Part shown: positions 55,068 to 64,000 of the stretch, piece after piece | Layout of the letters: each line of letters opens with the position of its first letter | Position numbering within the stretch: position 1 is the stretch's first letter | Source: Gaertneriomyces semiglobifer | Lineage: Eukaryota; Chytridiomycota; Chytridiomycetes; Spizellomycetales; Spizellomycetaceae | Length of the DNA: 64,000 nt | Assembly (NCBI GenBank): GCA_025558075.1 | Contig: JAHLKF010000021.1 | Span: forward strand, 1-64,000 | Direction of reading: 5' to 3' | Made by a program: the position numbers and the translations under genes | Notes under the pieces: generated by a model | Told to the model about the DNA's origin: nothing | Databases searched by the model: none | What the model saw: the letters and a program-made list of their open reading frames with translations, nothing else

Positions 55068-56097
55068 ATGTCGTCCAAAACTTCAACTAACGATCTGCCG
55101 GCACCAACTGGGCCAACTCTTTCTTACGATGGTAAGGCTGAATGTGCTATAGGTCCTTCTTAACGTATGGTGAGCTCAACATTCTGTGACCTCCTCAGAA
55201 CTCATAGGTAGCATCGTTCCTTTGTTCCGACTGAGCGTGCTCGGCATGGACTACAGAGCAGTAATCTGACGCTCCGTGATGTCTTGTCTCAGATACCCTG
55301 CTTGAATTTTTGGAAGTCGCCATCCACCATGTCCTCTTCGTTCGCAAGGTGTACCCAGCAGGTTCGCATCCCATCAATATACCGCTCTGGAAACCCCGGT
55401 TGACATCTCTACCAATGTCACTCACAGAGGTCTTTGAACGCCGAAGAAAGTTCAACCTTCCGGTAAACGTATCTCGTTACCCCAAACTTAACGACTACAT
55501 TCGAAATATTTTGATGGGGATTAAACCAGATTTGCACAAGGTTTGGTACCTTGAGAATCGCTAGTGTCTGCATGGTCGATTGTTGAAAAACCGCTACCGT
55601 ACCCATAAGAACTCTGTCAAGAAGCTCTACATTGCCATCCAGAAGAACCACCAGACATTGGAAAAGTTCACTTTTGAGATCCGTGGACTGCTAGAGCGAT
55701 TCGATGAGGACATCCGCCGCAAGCAGCAAACAACTCTCACAACCACTGACATCCAGTCCCATCTCCGTGGATTTCTTACCAAACTCTCGGTCAGCGACTC
55801 AACCCTCGCGCCGAACCCCCCGGACTGCACATTTACATTACTGGTTGAAATGTCGGACGATAACAACATTCCGTCAGCATATTCAGACGTGGGTACTGAC
55901 GTTGGCCATTTCGCTTCGCGGAACTTGTTAACAAGCAATCACTTCCATTGCAGCAACCGGAATGGATACCCGCAGAGCCCGCGCCTGTCCCTGCACCTGC
56001 CATCGTGCCGTTGAAGAGCATGAATGCGGGTGTCCTCAAGCTACAGATGTTTGTTGAAGAATCCCAAGCTAAATATTCTGCGCATAATAAAGATTAA
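55068..56097 (+). CDS. REV7: REV7/MAD2L2 HORMA-domain protein
   Basis: Accessory subunit of DNA polymerase zeta in translesion synthesis; HORMA protein of the Mad2 class. Five exons: 55068-55131, 55293-55361, 55428-55540, 55610-55888, 55954-56097, total 669 nt (222 residues plus stop). The join gives SYDDTLLEFLEVAIHHVLFVRKVYPAEVFERRRKFN, read across two introns, matching the REV7 start. Further matches: NLPVNVSRYPKLNDYI, LEKFTFEI, NPPDCTFTLLVE and, in the last exon, VPLKSMNAGVLKLQMFVEE, the safety-belt end. Length is normal (human 211). Confidence 0.92.
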
Positions 56098-56265
56098 ATA
56101 ACTTCTTATAAGGTTCATAGTTGTCCTGTGAATTGGATGACACGGATGTGCGAAAGTCACCACGCGTGAATCCAGTCCCTTTTTTTCCACACACAAAAAG
56201 CAGTCCGACATTTCGCAGACAACGAGCGGTTATTAGACGGTAGGAAACGCAGAAAGTAGAACGCA

Positions 56266-56853
56266 ATGACAGTCATCATAGAAGAACCACAAGCGTCTAA
56301 CGACGTTAACAAGCCCACATTGACGATCGCCGTCGGCTCTCTCAATCCATCCAAAATTCGGGCTGTCCTGGTCACCTGCACCCAGCTTTTCCCCACTTAT
56401 ACCGTTCAAACCATCGGGATCAACGCACCGTCGCTTGTCTCTCCACAACCGCTCTCCGCCGCCGAATGCATGACAGGAGCGCTTAACCGCGCCCAGTACG
56501 CCCTCTCCAACACCCCGTCTGCCAAATTCGCCGTCGGACTCGAAGGTGGAATCGAGCCTATCAACGGCCGCCATTTTGAATCCGGCTGGATCTGTGTGAT
56601 CGACCGTGAGGGAAGAATAGGGTATGGTACGAGCGCGCGGTTTGAGGTGAGTGAGAAGATCATGGGGTACCTTGCCAAGGGAATGGAATTGGCGGAAGTG
56701 ATAGACGAGCTAAGCGGGATGAAGGACGTCAGAAGTGGCCAAGGTGCCCATGGACTTATTACCAACGGAGTAGTGGGTCGGGCGGATTCATATGCACATG
56801 GAGTAGCATTTGCATTCGGGCCTTTTGTATCAAAGCAGGTGTATTGGGATTAG
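56266..56853 (+). CDS. Non-canonical purine NTP phosphatase (YjjX/DUF84 family)
   Basis: 195 residues, intronless. Hydrolyses ITP/XTP and so cleans the nucleotide pool. Motifs: AVGSLNPSKIRAV at the N-terminus (phosphate binding, like TTNPAKI of YjjX), SAAECMTGALNRAQYAL, FAVGLEGGIE (conserved Glu-Gly-Gly), WICVIDREGR, and SGQGAHGLITNGVVGRADSYAHGV near the end. ATG 56266 gives a typical length. Follows REV7 in the same direction, 168 bp downstream. Confidence 0.9.
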   Translation: MTVIIEEPQASNDVNKPTLTIAVGSLNPSKIRAVLVTCTQLFPTYTVQTIGINAPSLVSPQPLSAAECMTGALNRAQYALSNTPSAKFAVGLEGGIEPINGRHFESGWICVIDREGRIGYGTSARFEVSEKIMGYLAKGMELAEVIDELSGMKDVRSGQGAHGLITNGVVGRADSYAHGVAFAFGPFVSKQVYWD

Positions 56854-57018
56854 AACCCAGCTGGATGTGGGCATAGATCTTAGACTAGGGCGCAATATTT
56901 AAAGCAGGTAGAGCTTCTTAGGCAGACATAGTGGCGGGGATACAAAATTCACTATATACATTATGATCTCAAATGCTCTTTTAGCAACACTACTATTTGA
57001 TGCATCCGAATCTATTCC

Positions 57019-57435
57019 TTACTTTCTGCGGAAACTAGCCTTCTTTCCAACGTCGCTCCACCTCTCACTTACTCGTTCGGGATCCACCTCCTTCATCTTG
57101 CCTCGATTCAACGTGGCACTCTCTCCCATCTCTCCCGTTTTCGTACCATCATCCACTACTTCATAATTATGCTCCTTATTAAACTTTTTCATTTCGGTCT
57201 CAATGGCTGCCGGCGTAACATCCTTTGCGAGTACATCAGCGGATATGTCGGAGGGTTTTGCTTTGGTGAAAGTAGGGCGTACTGGCGCCGGCGCAACATC
57301 GCCAGGTTGCGGGTTGGGACGTGGAGGAAGGACGTGTAGTCTCGTGACGCTCTGGAAGACACGAACACTTGCGATGCCCAGCAAACTGCGGTGGGAAACC
57401 GGCGGGACACGTAATGAGAGGGAAGAAAACCACAT
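57019..57435 (-). CDS. Small protein, possible mitochondrial import signal
   Basis: 138 residues from ATG 57435. The first 50 residues are Arg/Ser/Leu-rich without acidic residues (MWFSSLSLRVPPVSHRSLLG), consistent with a mitochondrial presequence. The rest is hydrophilic with a conserved-looking C-terminus: GESATLNRGKMKEVDPERVS, then ERWSDVGKKASFRRK. I do not recognise the family. The frame extends upstream without ATG. Confidence 0.55.
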   Translation of the reverse strand: MWFSSLSLRVPPVSHRSLLGIASVRVFQSVTRLHVLPPRPNPQPGDVAPAPVRPTFTKAKPSDISADVLAKDVTPAAIETEMKKFNKEHNYEVVDDGTKTGEMGESATLNRGKMKEVDPERVSERWSDVGKKASFRRK

Positions 57436-58209
57436 TGCCTTCCAAGGCTTTTTGTTGAAGTTGCTACAAGTTACGGCGGAAATGAAAGTAAGAAACGGTG
57501 GGTGGCCCAAAGGTGAATTCAAGTTGCAAGACTATTTAAACCGAATGGACGTACGCCGTTGAACGCCGGACACTGACTGACTGACGCTCACGCGCGCGTG
57601 CTTTGATGATGTCAACTTGTTAGGTAAGCACTTTGCTGACCTCAGCACATCAAACGCGCGTTGGGGAAAGTTAGTCCAATTGACAGCTCTTCACAGAGGA
57701 ATGCTCAATTTTCTCACCTTCCATTCAAAGAATTCGTTGTGCAAATTGTAAAGGGGGGGCATGGCATCCATAGTCCCCCAAGTCTACATGAAGTTTCCAG
57801 TTAAATCTCGGTCCGGTTGGAACGCCGTGCGTGTTGAAGTGTAGGCAAATTCCCACTCCTTTCTAAAGTTTCAATTCATGTGTACAAAACTAAGAATTTT
57901 CCGCGAATCTTGAAATACAGTAGATAGTTCAGGACCGCACCAATGAAGAGACTACCACCGCTGCAGGCTGCTCTTTCCAAACGTCAAGCAACCCGATACG
58001 CTTTTTAAACAACAGCTGAATGACACCAATGCCAACGGTCCTCATGCAGATGGTCAGACGCTTTAGGGCCGACATAAGAACTTTATTACGAGATACAAAT
58101 TAATGGACAAGCACGGCAATTACCAAAACAACAACGTTCCCCCTCGCTTCACAAAATGTACTAGCTGCAATATAGTATGCACATCCCAACATCAGAAACC
58201 CCCAAAAAG
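57436..58209. other. Intergenic
   Basis: No recognised gene or repeat. Confidence 0.45.
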
Positions 58210-58967
58210 TCACAAAAGTGCACCACCAAGAACGGCAACGACGCTCACAAACGGAACACCTCCAACCCAAGTTGGAACCCGTACCATCCACGCACCGCTT
58301 TCTTCCCCGTTCGGACTCTGAGCTCCCGCGGTCGGTGTCGACGTGGCCGATCCCCTCTGTCCAGATCCACCACTCCCGCCTTGTCCCTGTCCTTGTCCTT
58401 CGGTTGGGTGTGTCGGGGTGGGCGTGTATCCCGGAACATCCGCTCCGGTCGGTATGGTGTTGTTCCCGATCCCGCCTGCCGTGTTGATGAGACGTACAAT
58501 GTCGCAGTGGAGGTCGCGCAGTGCCAGGGAATCGCCAAGACCACGGTTGAGACGACAAAAGGCTTGGTAACACTAAAACCGTGAATGGAAAAAAAAACAA
58601 CAAAGGGAAAGAGGGTGTCGAAACCCCGCACTATGAGTGTTCCGAGTAATTTCCAAGTTGTAACAGTCACCAGAATAGAAAACCGAACGTGGGATATTCG
58701 TGGTCCCGGCCAACCGGTGACTACTTATTTCAAATGGTAGCTTACCCCAGTCATAACTCCCCAACTCTCACACAAGCACGATTCGTAATTGAGCTGATGA
58801 GCCTGCAGAGGCGAGCAATGGGTGACGGGATCACCTGGCGACGAAGTCAAAACCGCCGAGCAGTTGGAGAACTGGTCGTTGTAAGGTGAACAGTCCGGTG
58901 CCGCTAGGGCAGCGGAGACAGCCAATGAGAAGAATATCAAAAAAGATCGCATCGTTTGCTTTTTCAT
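58210..58967 (-). CDS. Secreted GPI-anchored protein with eight cysteines
   Basis: Two exons, 58746-58967 and 58572-58210, joined in phase 0 (194 residues). Signal peptide (MRSFLIFFSLAVSAALAAPD) after a few basic residues; an eight-Cys region (about 26-100) including SCLCESWG and CYQAFCRLNRGLGDSLALRD; a Pro/Thr/Gly/Gln-rich, likely O-glycosylated spacer; and a hydrophobic C-terminus (VGGVPFVSVVAVLGGALL) after small residues, as needed for a GPI anchor. Eight Cys plus GPI recalls CFEM proteins, but the spacing is not the CFEM pattern. Probably a cell-wall surface protein. Confidence 0.78.
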
Positions 58968-59039
58968 TCGGCGTTTCGGTTATCTGTTGAGCTCTGGTAT
59001 GCGGGAGCTAACGAGTGGGAGGGGGCGCAGAGAGAACGT

Positions 59040-59050
59040 CCTTTTATACA
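59040..59050 (-). promoter_or_regulatory. TATA box of the GPI-protein gene
   Basis: TGTATAAAAGG on the minus strand, about 75 bp before the ATG at 58967. Confidence 0.6.
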
Positions 59051-60630
59051 GCGAGTGATTGACGGGGCGCCTAATGTCTAGCTAGGTCGGGTTTTTAACA
59101 GGTTGGTGGCTCTCGACAGCCCGCTCGTCAAGGGCGCTGTTGCGGGGTCGCTCCACGCTGTTTCTCCCTCCCTGTTTTCTGGCTGCAAAGTGATTACAAG
59201 TAGGGAGATGGCGACCGAGATCTCTTTGAGGCATTGAAGGGATGCCCTAAGCCCAAATTTTTCTCTTCGTTCTATCCCAATCGGCATAATTTTCATTTTG
59301 AATGTAGTGCTCGCCCCTAGAACTACTCTTCATGTTAGTTGCACGAGGCTCGTCACAGGGAGAAGGGGGAGCTATATCCCTACAGAAAATCTCCTTCGCC
59401 CGCTCCTTCATCTCCCTCTTTAGTCCCTTGGCTTACGGCCAAATCCTCGCCTTCAGGAGTTGTGCCAAGTACTCCAAGTTTGTCGGTAAGGAGCGGGACA
59501 CCTTGACCGGCAGTGCCATTCGACGTTCCTTATTTCCATTTCCAACAGGGCGCTTCCGTTGTTAGGGAAGCCCTGTCAAAAGGCCAAACAGGCCCCAACC
59601 GGTTTTTCTTATGCTTTCTTTCCAATAGTGACTTTTTCTCACACTTCATACGCGCCCTGTCAGGAAGATGACTAAACGAAGGGAACGAGATCGATTGTTC
59701 CAACTCCTTTGCCCTCGATTTTCGTTTCGCGATTTCTGATGTGATTGCGGTATCATCCAACACCCATTTTTTTCTGCCACGGTTCAAAACGAAAGCCAAT
59801 CCCCTTCAAAAAAATCTCCCTCACCCTTCTGTCTTTCACTTATCACTGCCCACTCAGGGACGATTGTCAAGGGGTCACACCTCCAAACATCCACCCTTCC
59901 TGTATCCACTTCTCCTCGCCAAAAGCCCAATCACCAATTGAAAAGCGTCAGCCCATTCGACCATCTAGGGTCTTTTCATAGTCAAACCTGCCGGTCAACA
60001 TGTCATTAATTCACAGAACGTAAATACAGGACGGCGAGCTACACTTACACGTTACACCTTACAAGTCTTCTTCTTTTGAAGGGTCGTGTCATTGACAGTG
60101 TCCCAAATTGTGTAAATGTTTTTTCGCTGTTTTGCAGGACGAGCTGGGCAGGGCGAGAACAGAGGGGGAACCGTGGACCCTGCGGTCTTTTATTTAGGGA
60201 TACATATACAACAAGGGAGCGTTGATTAAGTGTAAACCTCAAAACGCCAGTCTGTCAAAAGCGTCAGTGCCGACGCCTGTCGATTTTCATCAAAGAAGTC
60301 AAGACAAACACGTCGTCCAGTGTATTTTGGAGAACAAACAAATGTGTAAACTTGTCTCCCATCGGTATTTCAAGGAAGTTAGCGCTCTCCATTTTGCTAG
60401 CATGGAATACTATAACGTCCTTAAACCGCCAAGGGCAGCTCATACTTCAGTTCGACATTTCTCACCTAACAGAACGTCGGTCCGAATACCCTACATAAAT
60501 GTAAAAACGAACGTTTAACCATCCTCATGCAATGTTCCCACCGTTGCCTAGCCGAACGATTAAATATATAAATATCAATGTCTATCTCCAAAGAGCTCTC
60601 ATATCGCTAACTTGTCCCTCTTCTATCACT
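59051..60630. other. Gene-poor interval
   Basis: About 1.6 kb with only short frames (the largest is 98 codons at 60222-60518), none recognisable. Confidence 0.45.
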
Positions 60631-62027
60631 CTACGAAAGCGCACCAATCACCATTTCTGCAGAGGAAGTAAAAAACCAAAGAAGCCGCTGATTAGAAAGC
60701 CGAAAAGAAAGCAGAGCCCCAAAGGCAAGAAAAAGGAAAAAGCAGCAACGCCCACACACACTGCAAGCACACAATGAAAACATACCATAACACACAAAGG
60801 TTGCCGCATTCGCAGGAAAAGCTCTCATCACCGCCATCCCAAACCCAGTCCAAAACCCCCGCCATCCTTTCAACTTCCACACCTCTTGCACGACCCGACG
60901 CATCCCGAGTTCAGCGACCGATGATGAGGCGTGTGTTGGTAAAGGCTGGGACTGGATGCGCGACTTGACCACGTCTTGTGGGTAGCATGGTATCCACGCA
61001 GCAATGCCCGCACACCCTCCAGATATTACCAGTGCCATGGTGGGATCCAGTGTCGTAGAAGACAAGTACCGTTTCAAATACTCGTATGTTCCTACAAAAA
61101 ACGCCCATAAAATGTCAATCCCCTCGCAAAAAACAAACAAACAAAACACTGAAACCCCACTTTAACAGTTGAGTTTACGCGGCCTATACCACCGACTTAC
61201 CGAAATACGCCGCAAACGACGGAACATCTCTCACCACCGTAATCCCCAACCCACGATACAAACTCCGCACACCCCCAACACGATACATCTCAGCCGCACA
61301 ATGTCCCACACCTCTATACCGTGGTGCCCCACCCATTCCCGTTTTCGGCTGCGTCTGCATGACGACCTTGACACCTTCCACCGGACAATTCACAAAAGAA
61401 ATCACGGCGCCACTTAACGCCCCACACAAGGTATGTTGCTGGATGGTCATGCGCGCGGGATCACTGTGACCTCCAATGAGGGTTCGTAACATGCCGTTGG
61501 TGGAGAACAAGACCGCATTACAGATCCCAACGCCAAAGAGCGGGGAAACGACCCCTTTGTATAAGGCGGAGGGACCTTCGCTTAGTGTTTTTTGGAAACA
61601 GTCGAGAGCGGAGGTGTAGAGTGGTGGTGAGGGTTGCGTCTGGAGTCGCACTTTCTACTCGTTTTTTTTTTTTTTTTCAAAATGAAAATTCACACGTAAA
61701 AACAGAATTTCAAGAGGAAATAGAGAAAAGAGGCAGTATTAGCGCTTTTCTCATCGTGAAATGGTGGGAAGGATCGAGAAAGGGAAACGCGAATATTCGA
61801 ACGTACCAGGGTATCAAACGGATGTCCCACCACTTTCTCCCATCCATCGGAGAGCGGCAATCAGCAGGGCAATGACTTTATAAACGTGCCGGACAAATGG
61901 TGTACTCACCGACTTGTGCCCAACCACCTACTGTCCCAGCTACCAAATCCTTCACGGTGCGATACTTGTCGGCCGGAACATCACGCACACCGACGAGTTC
62001 CAAGGGTTCCGGGATGGGCTTGTCCAT
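60631..62027 (-). CDS. Mitochondrial carrier (SLC25) protein
   Basis: Inner-membrane solute carrier with three repeats. ATG 62027: MDKPIPEPLELVG, then KDLVAGTVGGWAQV. Exon joins restore GHPFDTLKVRLQTQ (repeat 1 signature P-x-D-x-x-K), then NCPVEGVKVVMQTQ (repeat 2, with Glu in place of Asp) and WIPCYPQDVVKSRIQ (repeat 3). Other joins: AAYFG to TYEYLKRYL, and ATFVCY to EMVIGALS at the stop (60631-60633). The last intron is 60657-60785. Overall closest in feel to the carnitine/ornithine-type carriers, but the substrate cannot be read from the sequence. Confidence 0.9.
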
Positions 62028-62529
62028 TTCCGGAGCAGATGGATACCTCTAAAGCGATGGGATGTATGTATGTGATATGTGTGTAAAGAAATGTGGGGTT
62101 CCTGGCGGGGGTTCTTAGTTCTTATTAAGTCGCAAAAGGCGCGAAAGATTGAAAGTCCGCGGAGATCGGCGCATTACGCGCGACGCGATGAACTTCTGTT
62201 GAGTGTTCATGTTGTGGGAACGATTCATACTGTGAAGGGACTAGTTTGATGGGAGTAGGTGGCATATGCACAGGCATGACGCTGCTGCACACTCCGATGA
62301 ATGTGCGTATGCGGAATGGAAATCACGTGCGCAGTTTGGGTTTACTCTTAGAACGTAAAAGGTGGCTTCAACAGGGTTTGAGGATGACCCGGTGACCTAC
62401 TCGGTGGGGTAAAAGCCTACTTTTTCTCTCCACTGCAAGTATATGTAAGGCAGTAATCACCCTACGCATACCATCGCATACCATTGCACGCACAAACCAC
62501 AAACTCGCATGAATTGAATTGAACGACTC
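62028..62529. other. Divergent promoter region, carrier / small HSP
   Basis: 502 bp head-to-head. I looked for heat-shock elements and saw only imperfect GAA/TTC pairs (for example GAACGATTC near 62219), so no firm call. Confidence 0.35.
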
Positions 62530-63135
62530 ATGTCTCGCCTCTTACCTCGTCTCTGGTCCGACCTCTCCCGCGACTTTGCATCGTTCGAAGCGCCGCTCGC
62601 CAACGCAGCCGATCGATTCCTCTACGGCCGCTCACCCGCGTCGCATGCGCTGCACCCGTCGAATCACTTTTTCCGGCCTGCGACGGACATTGCGGAAACG
62701 CCTCAAGCCTACGTGATTGAGACAGAGCTGCCTGGCGCCAAGAAGGAAGACGTCGACGTGGATGTGGATGGGAACACTGTGACGATCCGAGGCCGCATTG
62801 ACACGGGCACGAGCAGTCACACCGATGGAGTAGCGACCGCTGATACGCCGAATGATACGCATGTGGACCGGAGTGCATCCGCAGCGGAAGAAGGGTCATC
62901 CACATCCTCATCATCGTCAGCAGCCGGCCATGTGAATGCCAATCCGCCTGCTACGAATACTACTTACTGGACACAAGAGCGCGTGGTGGGCACCTTTCAG
63001 CGATCCGTGACACTTCCGGTGGTGGATGCCAGCACTGTGAAAACCAGTTTCAAGAACGGGCTATTGAGCGTGGTTGTGCCCAAGAAGATGTCTGGACAGA
63101 CGCATGCCAACCGCATCCCCATCAACGAAGAGTAG
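62530..63135 (+). CDS. Small heat-shock protein (Hsp20/alpha-crystallin)
   Basis: 201 residues, intronless. ATP-independent chaperone that holds unfolding proteins. The alpha-crystallin domain starts with PATDIAETPQAYVIETELPG and VDVDVDGNTVTIRGR, and ends with FQRSVTLPVVDASTVKTSFKNGLL followed by SVVVPKK. In between is an insertion of about 60 residues rich in Ser, Thr, Asp and Ala. The usual C-terminal I-x-I motif is present as IPI (RIPINEE). Confidence 0.93.
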   Translation: MSRLLPRLWSDLSRDFASFEAPLANAADRFLYGRSPASHALHPSNHFFRPATDIAETPQAYVIETELPGAKKEDVDVDVDGNTVTIRGRIDTGTSSHTDGVATADTPNDTHVDRSASAAEEGSSTSSSSSAAGHVNANPPATNTTYWTQERVVGTFQRSVTLPVVDASTVKTSFKNGLLSVVVPKKMSGQTHANRIPINEE

Positions 63136-64000
63136 TAATCCATGTCTCATGTTTATACATCAATTGCTGTACATGTAGCGTCCCAAGTGTTCCTTTTTCC
63201 TATGCCTTCAATTTAAACGTGTCCGAATCATTCATCCATGACTGTGCCCAATAATGCAAGACTGTGCCACCCTCCTTCAAGCCCTTTGCGGCCCAGTTAC
63301 GTAACACAATGGGTGGCGTCGGACGTCAACGCAGCCACCAAAAAACACTTCTAATTCATTTCTAATTGTTGTTGTGCATGTGCCATGTGAGTGTGCATGT
63401 GAGTGTGAGTGTGAGTGTGAGTGTGTGAGAGATTGTTGAGAGAGGGCGGACATGGACAGTTCATGTTCAGTATATAATATAAGTAATATGGGGGATAAGT
63501 TACTAGCACATTTGCATAACTAGTAAATAGGATCATAGAACAAGGCCCGCCCATGCCTAATAGCCTAATAACTAATGAGAACAGTAGTTCCTCCGCGTGA
63601 CGTGAGTGTGGCCCATGTTTGTGTGGCGTGGCTGGTTTCGTTTGTGTGTCCGTGAATTGGGGGAAGTGTTCAGTTTTGGGCATTGTCCGGTCGGCGGGGT
63701 GTGAACGTGAGTTAGCGGTGAGGTTGGGATTGTTGGGTACGTTGAATTAAGTGAGGGTGGGAATAGACTACTACTACCTACTCACCCACCACTGCATTTT
63801 GAGCAGAGAGAACTTACTCATCCATCGGCGAGAGAATTAGCGGCGGCTTCCCCGTTCGTTGCTCCACCATCCTAAATAATTAATTTTCACACTTTCCCCC
63901 CCCCCCCCCCCCCCCCCCATTCTACTACTCGTTATTATTATTATTATACATACTTATCATAGTTGTCACATCAACCCATCAACCCATCAAGATCAACTCT
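63136..64000. other. Intergenic, low-complexity tracts
   Basis: Contains a GTGTGA-type repeat (about 63390-63430), a 23-nt C run (63896-63918) and an ATT triplet run (about 63932-63946). No gene seen. Confidence 0.55.
63896..63918. repeat. Homopolymer C23
   Basis: 23 consecutive C residues (G23 on the minus strand), a potential G-quadruplex or i-motif; length is also prone to sequencing error. Confidence 0.9.

Noticed and set aside
54782..55090. 102-codon plus-strand frame upstream of REV7
   Set aside because: No suitable ATG or recognisable domain, and it overlaps the REV7 start.
58100..58670. Long minus-strand frames of 141 and 167 codons
   Set aside because: Both are out of frame with the spliced GPI-protein exon, which has the Cys pattern and anchor signal.

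Overview
The window is the left end of a fungal chromosome. It opens with about 39 copies of CCCTAA (TTAGGG on the other strand). The rest carries intron-containing nuclear genes typical of fungi: an intronless SWR1 ATPase, REV7, a Nup192/Nup205 nucleoporin, a DNMT1/DIM-2-type cytosine methyltransferase, a NIMA-related kinase and a CHRD secreted protein. Introns are short, mostly 45-80 nt with two of only 26 and 29 nt. I cannot name the species from the sequence.

Telomere-proximal zone, 1-18.2 kb: almost all mobile-element sequence. A minus-strand retroelement encoding Gag, a retropepsin-like protease and an exonuclease III/APE2-like domain is cut off by the telomere, whose first repeat supplies the stop codon. 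Next comes a nested tandem array of copia fragments and 458-bp LTRs of a second family (5.1-7.9 kb). A complete, recently inserted Ty1/copia element (9659-15043) follows, with 277-bp LTRs, GATGT target duplication, half-tRNA primer site, and one long polyprotein ORF carrying a chromodomain. It sits in low-GC sequence of unknown origin. Then come a degraded reverse-strand copia copy and gene-free DNA ending at an interstitial telomere motif (18228-18243).

Transition zone, 18.2-22.3 kb: an unrecognised multi-exon gene, followed directly by a tandem array (period 173 bp) in which every full unit can fold into three hairpins ending in a T tract. This is a candidate structured RNA family and the least explained feature here. 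A palindrome flanked by opposed telomere-like motifs follows.

Gene-rich zone, 22.3-64 kb: NUP192-like nucleoporin; an unidentified (possibly RhoGAP-like) gene; endonuclease V; NEK-like kinase; tandem SCP2 protein with a PTS1-like tail; F-box/WD40 protein; DNA methyltransferase split by an A8 run; single-receiver response regulator; CHRD secreted protein; four-helix membrane protein; ketopantoate reductase-like enzyme; SWR1; REV7; YjjX/DUF84 nucleotide phosphatase; a small possibly mitochondrial protein; a GPI-anchored 8-Cys protein; a mitochondrial carrier; and a small heat-shock protein. These are separate housekeeping genes in mixed orientation rather than one pathway. DNA and chromatin maintenance is well represented: EndoV, REV7, SWR1, the DNA methyltransferase and the nucleotide-pool phosphatase. 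Exon joins were inferred by eye from frame continuity, GT-AG sites and family resemblance.
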